Shown: positions 1 through 12,864, numbered from the stretch's first letter. The stretch: 64,000 nt of DNA from Anaeromyces robustus (GCA_002104895.1 MCFG01000051.1:133501-197500), one strand, 5' to 3'. The notes: generated from the sequence alone by a model not told the origin. Numbers and translations are program-made.

Positions 1-134
1 AAAATAACTAATTAATATAAATATTATTATTATTATTATGTCTTATTAAAAAGAAAAAGAAAATAATAATAATATAAATAATATATGATAAAAATAAGCA
101 AATAATTATAATATATCTTTAATCTATACATTAC

Positions 135-1053
135 TTTTATTATAAGTATTCCGTCAGTTGTTTCAACAGCTTTTCCATTGCTTGTTGAAGGATAACAACT
201 TGAGGGTAACATTTTACTTTTATTATTACTATTATTGTTATTATTACTAGCTGAAGATTCTGATATATTATTTGTATTAGTTTCTGTAGTTTGTTCAGTA
301 TTGTGTGGTAAAGGTTCAGGTTTTGCTGAATTAGTTGATGTTGTAGAAGTATTAGTAATTTTAGGTTCTGTACTATGTGGAAGAGGTTCAGGTTTTTTTA
401 CGTCTGTTAATGTTGGAGGGATTTCAGTAGTTTTAGTAGGTGATGGTGTGACATTAGATTGCTCCATTTGTGTAGAAGCGAAATCTTTACTTTCTATTAA
501 TATAATTTGATCACCATCTGAGATTCCACAATCAGCTAAAGTTGAATTATTTGGTTTTGTTATAGATGTTGGGGGAAAGTTTGCTTTTACTTGTATTATT
601 GAAATGTTAAATAATGTATTATCATTATAATAAAGTATTAAAGTAATATATTACAATTAATAATTTAGTTTATATTATTAATTAATTAAATAAATAATTA
701 GTGTTATATGAGAATATAATTATATCATTACAGCATTGATCTTTGATATTTATATTAGTTAAGTTTTGAATTTCAATTTTCAATTCTTCTAATAAAGATT
801 CTTCGGTTAGATTTTCACCAACATTTAAAATTCCATTTTGGCTACGAATTCTTAATCTCTAAATTAATAAATAAAAATTCATTATTAAATATACAAATTA
901 TTTTTAATATATTGAACTATTTTAAATATTTAATTGTTTATTTAGTTTTTTCATCATAAATAGAAATACATCCTCTTAAATTCTATATTATAATTCATTA
1001 AAAACTTTTGTTTTTCAAAAATATATTGTGTTAAAATTAAATGTATATACCAT
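135..1053 (-). CDS. OTU1/YOD1-like ubiquitin thioesterase, 5' part only
   Basis: This is the N-terminal 195 residues of a gene that continues past the left edge of the window. Seen exons are 1053-1051 (only the ATG), 858-732 and 589-135, joined by GT-AG introns (1050-859, 731-590) with matching phase; a third intron starts with GTAATG at 134. The first ~70 residues read as a ubiquitin-like (UBX-L) domain of the kind that opens OTU1/YOD1: MRLRIRSQNG at the start, then FPPTSI and LADCGISDGDQIILIE, the usual end of this fold. A Ser/Thr/Pro/Asn-rich linker follows with a repeated KPEPLPH motif. The OTU catalytic domain and zinc finger would lie outside the window, so catalysis cannot be confirmed. 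In known OTU1 proteins this domain binds Cdc48/p97 and the enzyme removes ubiquitin chains in ER-associated degradation. The ATG at 467 is rejected as the start because the domain lies upstream of it. Confidence 0.7.
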
Positions 1054-2875
1054 TATTTTTTATTTTTGCTATTAATTGTTTTCTTATTTTTTCTATTTTT
1101 TCTATTTTTTTCGTTCAAATTTTATTTCTTTTTGATTGTTTTTATTATAATTTAGAAACTTTTGTTTTTTTCAATTGTTTTAAACTTACTTATACTAATA
1201 AGTAAAATTTTGGTGACAATAATTTAAATAATAACAAATTATTATTATATTAATTAATTATTTAATTTAATTAGTAATAAAAAAATAAAAAATATTAATA
1301 GGAATGTAAATAAATTTTAAAATTTAATTATAAATAAAATTAAATTATATTTTAATATAAATTAATTTTAAAAGATTAGAAATTTAATTTTCAATATTTA
1401 ATATTATGATTAATAAATTTTATTTCACATTTTTTATTCTAACATTACAATATATATATATAAATGGAACAAACTTTATATTATTTTCATACTAATATAA
1501 TAAAGTACTACTACACTCTAATGAATAAGTGTTTAAATTTTATATTGATCTATTGTGAAGCTGGAAATAATAATAAAATAATATATTAAATATTATATTC
1601 AGTAGGCTAAAGGTGACGTTACAATCATTTCACAAGATATTACAAAAAGTTTAACATTTATAACATTTTTTCTAAAAATATACTTTTGTAATGAAATTAA
1701 AAATAAAGAATGATAAACTTAACCTTAAAACACTTTTAATTATATTATATTTTTTAATATATTTAATATATTTTCTTTTTTTTTTTTAGATATGAATAAA
1801 TTGGAATGTATGAATGTATCAGAATACGATTGCCCTACCGTTACGTTAAACATTTGCAAGCCATATCCCCAATATGATGGAAAGTCGTTACTATGACCGT
1901 GTCTATTACATACCATATTATTATTAGGAAATTTTATTATTGTAAAAATTATTATTAATTTTAATTATTTGAGATGCATGATAAATTAACATTGTTTGAT
2001 TACCTTCCTTGCCACAATCCATGAGCCTTATGTATCCTAAGGATACATATTAACAACCAGAATAGAAATTGATTCAACTCTTTTCTCTTTAAAAAGTAAG
2101 TACAGTGTTATATCAATAATAAAAAAAATATTTAACAATAATTATATAAAATATAATATATTAATAATTACATAATAATAATAAATATTATCTTATTTAA
2201 TATATTAAAATATAATTTTTTTTTTCTAATACTTTTTGTGTAATGTATTTTAAAGTTCATTTAAACAAACGATGAAAAAATTTAATATATATTAAAGTAT
2301 AATTTTTATTTCTAATATTTTATTTTTTTTTTGTGTAATGTATTTTAAAATTAATTCATTTAAACAAAAATGATCAAAGAATTAATATATTAATGCAATA
2401 TATTTTGCTCAATTTAATTATATAATGTATAATTGATTATTTTTAATTATGTTATATATCATTAATAGATTTTATTTTTTTTTTTTCCCTTATTTTATTA
2501 TTTTAAATTAATTAGATATTTTTTTCTTACTTTATGTTGATTTAGAAATGTAAAGATTTTTTTCCTTTTATAAATATATATTTATATATATATATTTTTT
2601 TAAAAAAAAAGAAAAAAAAAGAAAAGAAATCATTTATATTGGGAATTTAAACTTGTAAAAATATAATTTATTGTTTAAATTTTATAGAAAAATAATTAAT
2701 AGAAAGAATATTAATTTTAATTACTATTTTTTAATTTATAATTTGTATAATAATATCAATGAATAAAAATATAAAAATATAATTATATATACTATCTTTA
2801 TTAAATATTTATTTATGTTAGATTTTGAATTATTTAATATTCTTTAATAAAAGTAATATATGCAAGAAAAAGAAA
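1054..2875. other. Mostly non-coding AT-rich interval
   Basis: Apart from the small spliced ORF at 1740-2107 this interval is AT-rich spacer. It holds two short hairpins: TTACTTAT/ATAAGTAA at 1186-1205 and a 9-bp-arm hairpin at 2029-2049 (TATGTATCC, loop TAA, GGATACATA), the latter inside the first exon of that small ORF. A GTGACGTTAC box near 1612 resembles a CRE-type site but is a single occurrence with no support. Confidence 0.5.
1740..2107 (-). CDS. Possible small secreted protein or gene fragment, unrecognised
   Basis: Two reading-frame pieces join cleanly on the minus strand: 2107-2004 and 1902-1740, with a 101-bp intron (GTAATC...TAG) whose phase matches, giving 88 residues. The first piece has a hydrophobic core (QFLFWLLICIL) resembling a signal peptide and then HGLWQGR; the second continues HGHSNDFPSYWGYGLQMF and ends after a Lys-rich run. 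Base composition is clearly less AT-rich than the flanks and the Trp, His, Gly and Tyr content is unlike random AT-rich DNA, so I think it derives from a real gene. No in-frame ATG opens the first piece, so an upstream exon is missing from my reading or the gene is a remnant. I do not recognise the family. Confidence 0.35.
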
Positions 2876-3139
2876 ATGTCATTTAAAAATTTAATGTTAA
2901 TAATATTTTATCATATAACAATTTTTGCATTACAGAGTCAAGGAAAAGCAATTACTGATGAACAACTTGATTCATATAAATATGGTGCTGATGAATTTTC
3001 TTTAGCAATAATTGGTGATAGGTAAATAATAATAATCATAATAATGATACTTGATATTATGATAATAATAATAATAATAATAATCATAATAATATTAATA
3101 ATCATAATAATGGTAATCATAATCTTGATATTTATGATA

Positions 3140-3223
<84 letters not shown>

Positions 3224-4662
3224 TTTCATATTTTTTAATAATATATGGCATATTGTATGTATATGTGTAGTGGTACAGAAAAAACTGCTAAAGAAGTAAT
3301 GGAATTATCAACTTTTGATGCTTTGTTACATCTTGGTGACTATGATTATGGCTGTGATCCCAATAAATATTTTACAGATATTTTAGACCAAAATCGTAAT
3401 TATAAATTTATGGGTATTGTGGGAAATCATGATGCTAAAGGTGAATGTGAAGAAGCAATAGCCAACACTTTTTTGAATAATATTTATAATAAAATGATAG
3501 ATGATAAGAATATTGATGTTACTTGTGAATTTTCATCATCCAAGTTTATGTGGTCATGCGTATATAAAAATATGGTAAGTTAAGAAGAAGTAGAAAAAAA
3601 AATTATTAAATTTTATCTATATTAATTAATATATATATTTATAATTTTTATAATTAACATTATTTATTTTATTTATGTATATAATAATTATATATATTTT
3701 ATTTTTTTTTTTAGAGAATTATTGGATTAACTCCAGGTATAAGTGGTGCTGATAGTAGAAAAGAACAACTTGAATTTTTAAAAGAAAAATTAGGTAATGC
3801 AACCGAAGATTGGAAAGTTTGTTCATGGCATTTTTATGATAAATATTATCATACAGGAAAATATCAGGAATATGGTAATATTATATCAGGTGATAATGAT
3901 GGTGAAAGTTATTATGATTATTGTAAAGATCATGGTGCAATAATTTTTAGTGCTCATGATCATGTATATGCTAGAACACGAGTTATGTCTAAATTTGCTG
4001 AACCTGTTATTGATGAACATGATGAAAAAACAGATGAAAGTATTGTACAAATCCGTAATGGTGCTACTGTTGATATTTTAAATGGTACTGGAGGATGGGA
4101 AATATACATTGAACAAGGTGAACAAAAGGAATATAAATGGTGGCAAAAAAAGTATGCTAAAGGTGAAAATAATGAAAATGCTAAAAAATATGGAGGTTTA
4201 TTTTGTAAGTTTAATTATGGTGGTAATAATAAAAAAGCTTATTGTGAATTTAAAAGAATAAATTCTGAAGAAACTGTATTTGATAAATTTTATATTTATA
4301 GAAATGATGATCCATCAAGCATTACATACACTCAAATTGATGAAAATTTTAAAAATGAAAAAATAAAAGCTTATAAAATTGAAAATAATATTAAAGATAA
4401 TGATGGTATTTCTGATAATGTCGATGTAAATAATGAACATCAAAATAAAAAAGGTTTTTTTTCCAAATTATTTTCAAAATCTGTTATCATAATTTTTGGT
4501 AGTATTTGCTCTGCATTTATTGTTTTATTAGGTGGTATTATAATATATAAAGAAGTAAAAAGAACTCTTATGGATGAAGAAGACAATCATGAAAATAAAA
4601 AGAAAAAAATAAAAAATGAAGATGCTGCATGGATGGAAGAATCTAATTCTTATTTCTCATAA
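2876..4662 (+). CDS. Membrane-anchored metallophosphoesterase, array copy 1
   Basis: Three exons (2876-3021, 3271-3574, 3715-4662) encode 465 residues. The calcineurin-like/purple-acid-phosphatase metal motifs are all present: GDSG (Asp48, its Ser codon split by intron 1), GDYDY (72-75), GNHD (100-103), WHFY (His189) and AHDH (His231, His233). The predicted reaction is phosphomonoester hydrolysis at a two-metal centre; the substrate is unknown. A signal peptide (about 1-23) and a single helix at about 407-427 before a 38-residue charged tail make it a type I membrane protein with the enzyme outside or in the secretory lumen. Conserved cysteines around 77, 107, 137 and 147 suggest disulfides. 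After AHDH comes a family-specific region with ILNGTGGWE. Intron 1 holds a long AAT microsatellite. It is first of six same-strand paralogues; copy 2 is the closest by tail and membrane helix. Confidence 0.88.
3050..3222. repeat. AAT-type microsatellite inside intron 1 of copy 1
   Basis: An interrupted then nearly pure (AAT)n run fills most of the first intron. It generates poly-Ile/Met open frames on both strands that are not genes. Confidence 0.9.
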
Positions 4663-5510
4663 ATAAATCAATGAATTAAATAAGCCAAAAAAAAAAGCAA
4701 AAGAACAAAAAAAATTTTTTTTTTTTTTCATAAATTAAAAATCAATAATAATAAGAGTTTTTTTTTTTTTTTTTTATTTATTTGTACTATAATTATAATC
4801 TAGATTTAATATATATATAGTAGTATCAATATTTATTTTTTTTTAATATTTATATCTATATTAATGTTTATTTATTTATCGTTGTTATTATTATCTTTGT
4901 AATCTTTATATACCAATCTTTGTAAATATATTTTTATCATTATGTATTTATAAACGCAATATAAATAAAGAACCATACTATAAATAAATCAAGTATTAAT
5001 TATTATTTATTATAATAAGCATATCTAAATAATATGAAGTAAAATACTAATTTTTTATTTTATTTTTCTTTTTTTTATTTAGTCTGTTTTTTTTAATGAA
5101 ATTTTTAGTTTATTTATAATTTAAAGTTAGGATTAATTTAAATTAATAAAATTGGATAGTTAATGCAATGACTTTGAGATAACAATCAAGTCTGTTATTT
5201 ATTTTAAACAAATTTCAATTCAAATATTAAATAAGGTTAATTATGTAAATGTTATTCTTTTTATTCTGTTTTTATAAAATTTACTTTAATTAAACAAACA
5301 TATTAATAAAAAATATTTTAAAGTAATTATTAATAATTTTATGTAATAATTATTTAGATTGCTTATTGTTATTTTATATATATAATTTTTTTATTTGTTA
5401 AATTTAATTTATCAGTTTATTTATCAAACATTAATTTTCTTAAAATAAATAATTACATAAGTATGTTTAATATTAATAAAAAGAATAAAATATTGTTATA
5501 TATATATATT

Positions 5511-5551
<41 letters not shown>

Positions 5552-5726
5552 TGTATATATATGTATATAATATAATATAATATAATCTTTTTTATTTTTA
5601 TAATTCAAATCAGATATTTTTGAAAAATATTACCAAAAAAATATATATTAAAGTGTATTAATGATATTATATATTATATATATATATATAATATATTTTA
5701 AAAGACAGAATATTTTTTTAAAGAAT

Positions 5727-5874
5727 TTCTTTTAAAATGAGATAAAATTTATTAATAAATGAAAAAAAAAAGGTTTTCTTTTAAAATGAGATAAAATTTA
5801 TTAATAAATGAAAAAAAAAAGGTTTTTTTTTAAAATGTGATAAATTTTATTAATAAATGAAAAAGGTTTTTTAA
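5727..5874. repeat. Three-copy 49-bp minisatellite
   Basis: The unit, containing TTTTAAAATGAGATAAAA and TTAATAAATG, recurs with a 49-bp period; the third copy is diverged. Confidence 0.85.
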
Positions 5875-5879
5875 AGATA

Positions 5880-5986
<107 letters not shown>

Positions 5987-7184
5987 TGGAATTTCTTAAA
6001 GTATTTTATATATAATAAAAATCCTCTATTTTAATCATAATATTTTAAATAATAATAAATAAATATGGTGACTGAATAGGTTTTTTTCTTTAGAAGAATA
6101 TTTCTTTATATTTTTATTTACATTATTGAATTTTTTTAATAATATTAAATAAATAAAACATTTAAACTTTAAATATTTTATTATTTAATATTATTTTAAT
6201 TAAGTTTTATATATATATATATATTTATAAATTAATAAATTAATAAATAAATAAATAAAAATAGATAAATAAATAAATAAATAAGGAAAGAGAAAGAAAT
6301 GCAATTATATTTAACAAGTATTATAAATTGTGTTTTATACAACCATAAATATCTTATTTTTAATTAATTTTTATTTAAAATAAAATGAAATATAATAAAA
6401 TAATAAAAAATAAATGATGAAAAAAAAAAGAAGATTAAAAAAATATATATCTATAAAATATATAGATTATATAGATTAAAAAAAGTAAAGTTTATGCGCA
6501 GTATAAATATTATAATTGAAATTATAATACATAACGAAATACTTTATATGACAATGCTTTTTTAACAATATTAAAATATGATAAATAAAGTGCATAAACC
6601 AAAAAGAAAAAAAAATTTTAAATTAAAATTTTAAATATTAATAAAATACTTTTATTATGATGATAAAAATATAATTTTTAAAATTTTTAAATATTTTATA
6701 TTTGACAGCTAAAAATTTTATTTACTGTATTTCTTTACTGAATATATATATATATTTTCATTTTGATTTTCTTCTTTATTTTTTTTTTTTTTAAAAAAGG
6801 TTTAAAAGACTGACATTTTACGAAAAAATAGATTAAACTGTTATACTAAATATTTATATATTGATATAATTTAGTTAATAAATACTATTTACCATTTGAT
6901 ATCATCAAATTCAAAAATTATTAAACAAAAAGCAAACTAAAAAAAAAAAAAAAAAAAAAAACGAACAAACAAGAAATTACTAAAAAAAAAAGCTTAAAGG
7001 AAAACAAAAAATAAATAAATAAATAAATAAATAATATCAATTGATAAAGCTTATAGTTGAAAAAGAGAAAAAACTTAATATCAAATCAAATCAACATTAA
7101 TACTAATACAGAATTGTAATAATATCTTTAAATAAGTATAAATTAATGAATATATTGAATGCAAAAAAACAATAATTAAATAAA

Positions 7185-7292
7185 GTAGATATTAAAAAAA
7201 AATGAGATTCAGTAAAAATTATGTAAAAAATATATTTTGTAGATATTAAAAAAAAATGAGATTCAGTAAAAATTATGTAAAAAATATATTTT
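7185..7292 (+). repeat. 54-bp tandem duplication spanning the start codon of copy 2
   Basis: Bases 7185-7238 and 7239-7292 are identical copies. Each contains the last part of the 5' leader and the first codons (MRFSKNYVKN) of the gene, so the start codon exists twice, at 7202 and 7256. Confidence 0.95.
7202..7249 (+). promoter_or_regulatory. Upstream ORF of 15 codons created by the duplication
   Basis: The upstream copy of the ATG opens a frame that runs through the duplicated codons and stops with TAA at 7247-7249, six bases before the main ATG at 7256. It is in frame with the gene but separated by that stop. If the transcript starts upstream of 7202 this would act as a uORF and lower or condition translation. 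That effect is inference. Confidence 0.6.
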
Positions 7293-7445
7293 TATTTGCG
7301 TTAAATTATATAGTATTAAATAAAGCAAGTCCAGTTATAACAGAAGAACAATTAAATTCATTTAAATATGGGGAAGATGAATTCACATTAGCAGTTATTG
7401 GTGATAGGTATAGTATATTTATATATTTAAATGTTAATAAATGAA

Positions 7446-7505
<60 letters not shown>

Positions 7506-9046
7506 GTAATATTATATATTAATATATAGTGGCTCTGAAAATAGTGCTAAAGAAGTTATGAAATTATCAAAATTTGATATTTTATTACATCTGGGAGATT
7601 TTGATTATAAGTGTATGCCTAATAAATATTTTGATGAAGTATTAACTTCACAAAGAAAGTTTCAATTTATGGGTGTATTAGGAAATCATGATGCAAAAGG
7701 AGAATGTAAGGATGAAATAGCAAATCAATTTTTAAAAAATGTATATAATAAAATGACAGATAGTAAAAATAAGGAAACAAGATGCGAATTTTCGGAATCA
7801 AAATTTATGTGGTCATGTGTATATAAAAATATGGTAATATATTATTAAATAATTTTTTTTTTATTTTATTTTAAAAATTAATATATAGTATTGTTAAATA
7901 ATATTAATATTATTATGTTAATTTAAATACTAATATATAAAAATTTCAATATATACCAAAAAAAAATCGTGTATTTAGAAAATTATAGGGTTAACACCTG
8001 GCATAAATGGTGCAGATAAAAGAGAAGAACAACTTAAATTTTTAAAAGAACATTTAAGTGGTTCAGACAAAGATTGGAAAATTTGTGCATGGCACTTTTA
8101 TGATAAATATTTTCATACTGGTAAATATCAATATTATAATAACATTATATCTGGTGAAGGTGAAAGTTTTTATGAATATTGTAAAAATCATGGTGCAATA
8201 ATTTTCAGTGCTCATGATCATGTATATGCAAGAACTCATGTTATGTCTTCCTTTAAAGATCCAACAATTGATAAATATCATGATAAAACAAGGGATTATA
8301 TTGCACAAATTCGTGATGGTGCTTCAATTAATATTTTAAATGGTACTGGAGGATGGGAAATATATATTGAACAAGGTGAACAAAAGGATTATCCTTGGTG
8401 GCAAAAGAAATATGCAAGAGGTGATTATGATGAAAATGCCAAAAGATTTGGTGGTTTATTCTGTAGATTTAATGTTGATGGTAATAATCGAAAAGCTAGT
8501 TGTGTATTTAAAAGAATTAATTCTAGCAATGAAGTATTTGATAAATTTTATATATATAGAAATGATAATCCAGATAAAATTAGTTATCATCAAATTGATG
8601 ATGATTTTAATAATGAAAAATTAAAAGCTTTTAAAATTGAAAATAATATAATTGATACTGATGAAGCTGACAACAATGATAATGTTAACACCAATGATGA
8701 TAATGATAAAATTGACAACAACGATAATATTAATACCAATGATGATACTAATAAAATTGACAACAATGATAATATTAATACCAATTATGATAATGATAAT
8801 AATAATAATAATATAAATAATAAAACTTCCACGATCATAGTTGATCATAGTAATTTAGATGAAGAAATTAGTAGAGATTATAGTGAAAAAAAAGTCAAAT
8901 ATCCATTATATAAAAAATGTCTAATTATTGGTAGTGGTATTCTAGTAGTTTTAATATTAATAAGTAGTATAACTACAATTACTCTAAAGAAGAAACACAT
9001 TAAGTTAAATAATATGATAAAGTCATTTTTATTGAAAAATAAGTAA
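7256..9046 (+). CDS. Membrane-anchored metallophosphoesterase, array copy 2
   Basis: Exons 7256-7407, 7530-7833 and 7979-9046 give 507 residues. Intron positions and phases match copy 1 (GAT AG|T within GDSG; after AAAAATATG). Metal motifs GDSG, GDFDY, GNHD, WHFY and AHDH are intact, so an active two-metal phosphatase is expected. The start is set at 7256 because the earlier duplicated ATG is followed by an in-frame stop. The stalk (roughly residues 395-450) carries three diverged repeats of a 15-residue Asn/Asp unit (KIDNNDNINTNDDTN). A membrane helix (about residues 471-491) is followed by a short Lys-rich tail with no long cytoplasmic region, unlike copies 3, 5 and 6. Sequence and tail length put it nearest copy 1. 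Intron 1 contains an AAAT microsatellite. Confidence 0.88.
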
Positions 9047-9467
9047 AATATTATAAATTATATTAAGTTATAATATAATTTAATTCAAAAGTTATTCTTT
9101 TTTTTTTTTTACTGAAATTCTTTTAATTATAATTGATTTATTGGGTTTATAGATATTTATATAAATATAATATATTATATTTATATAAAACAATTAATAC
9201 ATAAAAAATTATTTATTAAAATGTTTACTATTTATTTTGTATTATTATATATTTTTTTATTTTATATTGTGATATTTTAATAATTACTATAAAATTTCAA
9301 TTTATTTTTGATAATATTTTATTGTAATTAAATTTTGGTCATATAAATATGAATTTTTGTATAAACTATATATTATAAATAATTACATATAATTTTTATA
9401 TAACAATTTTGAATTTTATAATTTTAATCATAAATATAAATAGTTTAATTTAAAGAATATAAAAAAC

Positions 9468-9507
<40 letters not shown>

Positions 9508-9759
9508 TTTGATGTAAAAGAAAAAGATTACAATTCTAATAAAATATAAAAATAAAAATATAATATTTATTTTATTCTAAGAAAAATAAAAAAGCCAAAA
9601 AAAAAAAAAAAAAAAAAAAAAAAATTCATATATATAAAAGAAATAATATATATATATATATATATATTTGGTGAAAAACGCCATATTTAAATATTTGGAT
9701 GCATATATTATTATTTTTAATTAAATAATTTAAAATAATTTTATAAATTATAATTCCTT
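9047..9759. other. Intergenic spacer
   Basis: AT-rich with an ATT microsatellite (about 9470-9506) and a long A run near 9600; nothing coding seen. Confidence 0.6.
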
Positions 9760-9769
9760 TTTTTTTTTG

Positions 9770-10604
9770 ATGATAGTAATGGAAATATTTAATGGAGTTA
9801 TCCTAATATAATTACTACTATTACTACTATAAAAAGTATAGCAACTGCCGACCATAAAGCTGAAGTTAAGTATATTTATAATGTTGCTTCTGGAAATGTT
9901 GCTTCTGGAAAATGTTTATATTCTTAAGCATTACCTAAATTAGTTCCATTAGTTATTGATTGTAAAAATAATAAAAGATATAAATGATATATAACACCAA
10001 ATTCTAAAAATTATATATCTTCTCAAAGGCTAATAAAGATTGATGTTTAAGACTTGATGAAAATAATATTAATGTATCTAAATGTAAAGATGGTAACAGT
10101 ATTTGAATATACCAATAAAATTTTAATTAAAAACATCTAATGGTAATGTTTAAATATTAAAAATAATTACAATGATAGTTTTGATATAAATATGCAGATT
10201 GTTATAATAGTTTTAAAACTAAAATATGAACACTTTGGGATATAAATCCTATCGAAGTTTTTACATATAATCCTAAGTTGAAAAAATGTTTATACAATTA
10301 TTAATTGTAGGTCTAGTATTATAATTTCATATAATAAAATCTATAAATCTATATCATATTATAATGATTTATGTTTATTTGTCATTGATATAAAGAAAGG
10401 AAATATTGTTATGAGAGAATGTAATAATAATTCTATTATTATTACATACTCTCAAAATATATTTAATGGAAAAAATGTTGTATCTTTATTAAATGATAAC
10501 AAATATCTTGGTTTAACAAATAATTTAATAAAGATGAATCAATATAGTGGAAATGATGATCAATATTGACAATTAAAAACTAAACTTTTCCTTGGAAAAT
10601 AAAT
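9770..10604 (+). pseudogene. Decayed ricin-B-type (beta-trefoil) lectin-like gene
   Basis: Plus-strand fragments in more than one frame read as a secreted carbohydrate-binding beta-trefoil protein: YIYNVASGKCLYS, PLVIDCKNNKRYK, CLRLDENNINVSKCKDG, LKKCLY and, near the end, NDNKYLGLTNNLIKMNQ and DDQYW followed by LKTKLFLGK. The alternating KCLY / DCKN / QYW-LK pattern is that of repeated beta-trefoil lectin units, and such proteins are common in anaerobic fungal secretomes (family knowledge). The frame is interrupted many times, no start with a signal peptide is visible, and the copy cannot make a full protein. It lies between array copies 2 and 3 on the same strand but is unrelated to them. 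It contains only lectin-like sequence, with no sign of any catalytic toxin domain. Confidence 0.6.
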
Positions 10605-10619
10605 ATAATGTATAATATA

Positions 10620-11219
10620 TAATTATTATATTAATTATTAACTATTTTAATAATTTAATATAATATATAACCTAACCTTTTATATCAGATGTATAATATA
10701 TAAATTTATGCAAAAATAATAATGACATATATCACGTGACACAAATATTATTTAATAATATTTTTTTAAAAAAAAAATAAAAAAATTGGAAATTTACAAA
10801 AAAGGTAACACAAAACTTTAATTTAATAAAAATTAAAACAAGACGGCAGTTTTGAATAATATATGAATTAGGTAAATTAGTAACAATAAAAAAAAATATT
10901 TTTATTGTTAAAATATATTAATATATTAATTTTTAAATTATATGAATATATATTAATATATTTAATTAATTAAAAAATATATAAAAATAAATAAATTATA
11001 AAAAGTTAATAAATTAATTGTTATATAATTATTACATAATATTTATATAATTATTAATTCTATAATAAATAAAGAAAAAAAATTGCCTATTTGTTTATTT
11101 ATTTATTATTATTAATTTATTTATTTTATTAATTATTTATATATTTATTTATTATAATAATTATTTATGTAATTGGTCTAGTTATTTATTTATTTATTTA
11201 TTTGTTTATTTATTTATTT

Positions 11220-11250
<31 letters not shown>

Positions 11251-11448
11251 GGAATTCTCTACTAATAAAAATTATTTATAATATATAGAAATAATTTATA
11301 ATTTATTATTAATATATTATATACAATTAAATTTATAATAATATATAATTGAAAATTTTTTTATATATTTATATTTATATATCATATAGAGTACTATATA
11401 TAATAATAATATAATAAATTCTTATTTATTTTATATTACTTAAAACTC

Positions 11449-11505
<57 letters not shown>

Positions 11506-12065
11506 TTTTATATATAAATGGTTTAATATTTGACTTAATTTATATATATAAATAATTATGTAAATTTTTTAAAAAAATTTTTTTTTCTTTTCGAAACCTT
11601 TTTATTTCTAAATTATTAATAAATTGAAATTTTGAAATTAAAGAAAAATAAAAAATCTATATTAAAAAAAAAGTAAATTTAGAGTCTTTAATTTACAAAA
11701 TAATAATATAATAATAAAATAATAAAGCACTTAAAAATAAATAAAATAAAAATAATAATCTTTATATAATAAAGGTAATAATTATTTATTATTATTTTTA
11801 TAAAATAATAAATATAATAAAAGAAATTTCATTATTTATTGCATTTTATTTTTTTTTTTATTTATGAAAAATGCTTTTTTTTTTAATTAATATTTTTTAT
11901 ATATATAAATAGTTAAATAATTTTTATTTTTATATGTTATAAATTATAAATAAATAATTAATTTGTAAGCAGAAATTAACAATTCCATTTATATATACAT
12001 TATTTAGATTTTTTAATATTTTCAATTTATTTATAATAATAACAATAATAATAATAATAAAAAAA
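10620..12065. other. Intergenic spacer
   Basis: AT-rich with T homopolymers and an AAT microsatellite (about 11450-11504). No coding or RNA gene signal seen. Confidence 0.65.
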
Positions 12066-12832
12066 ATGAAAATTAATAAAATTAATATATTATCAACTCT
12101 TTGCTTTGCAATAAATCAAATATCGCAAAGTAATGCTCAAGCATCTTCACAAAATCAAACTCAATCAATTTCACAAACTCAAACTCAACCTCAATCAATT
12201 TCACAAGCTAAAGGTTCTATAACCGATGAACAACTTAATTCATTTAAATTTGGTTCACCTCAATTTAGATTAGCTATTATTGGTGATAGTGGTTCTGAGA
12301 GTAGAGCTAAAAAGCCTATGGGATTATCAACATATGATGCATTATTACATCTTGGTGATTTTGATTATAGTTGTAAACCAGATGCCTATTTTGAAAATAT
12401 ATTACCATCAAGTCGTTCATTTGAATTTATGGGTATTTTAGGTAATCATGAAGGTGCTAGTGAATGTGGTGATGATGGCCATGCCAAATTTAAAAGTAAC
12501 GTATATCATGAAATGGAAAAAAATAAAGAAGCTAAATGTGAATTTTCTAGTTCAAGATGTATGTGGGTTTGCATATACAAGAATATGGTAAATAAATTAA
12601 TTAGTAATTTTAAATATTAAATATAATATAATATAAATACAATATAAATAATATAAATATAATATAAAATAATATAAAATAATATAAAATAATATAAAAT
12701 AATATAATATAATATAAAATAATATAATATGTATTTAAAAAATTATATTATAATAAATTTTAATAAATCAATTATATTCCAATATATATTTTAATAATTT
12801 TAATAATTATAAATATATTGAATAAATAATAA

Positions 12833-12864
<32 letters not shown>

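Noticed and set aside
36-467. Independent minus-strand gene starting at 467
   Set aside because: The frame is the third exon of the OTU1-like gene; the ubiquitin-like domain lies upstream of that Met and the end past 135 is intron.
1612-1621. CRE-like GTGACGTTAC promoter site
   Set aside because: Single occurrence with no repetition or position support.
3044-3238. Poly-Ile/Met open frame
   Set aside because: Translation of an AAT microsatellite in intron 1 of copy 1.
8243-9046. Separate genes beginning at the internal Met (e.g. 3985, 8243, 13141, 18257, 31918)
   Set aside because: These Mets lie inside the last exon; the same protein continues upstream through conserved motifs to a signal peptide.
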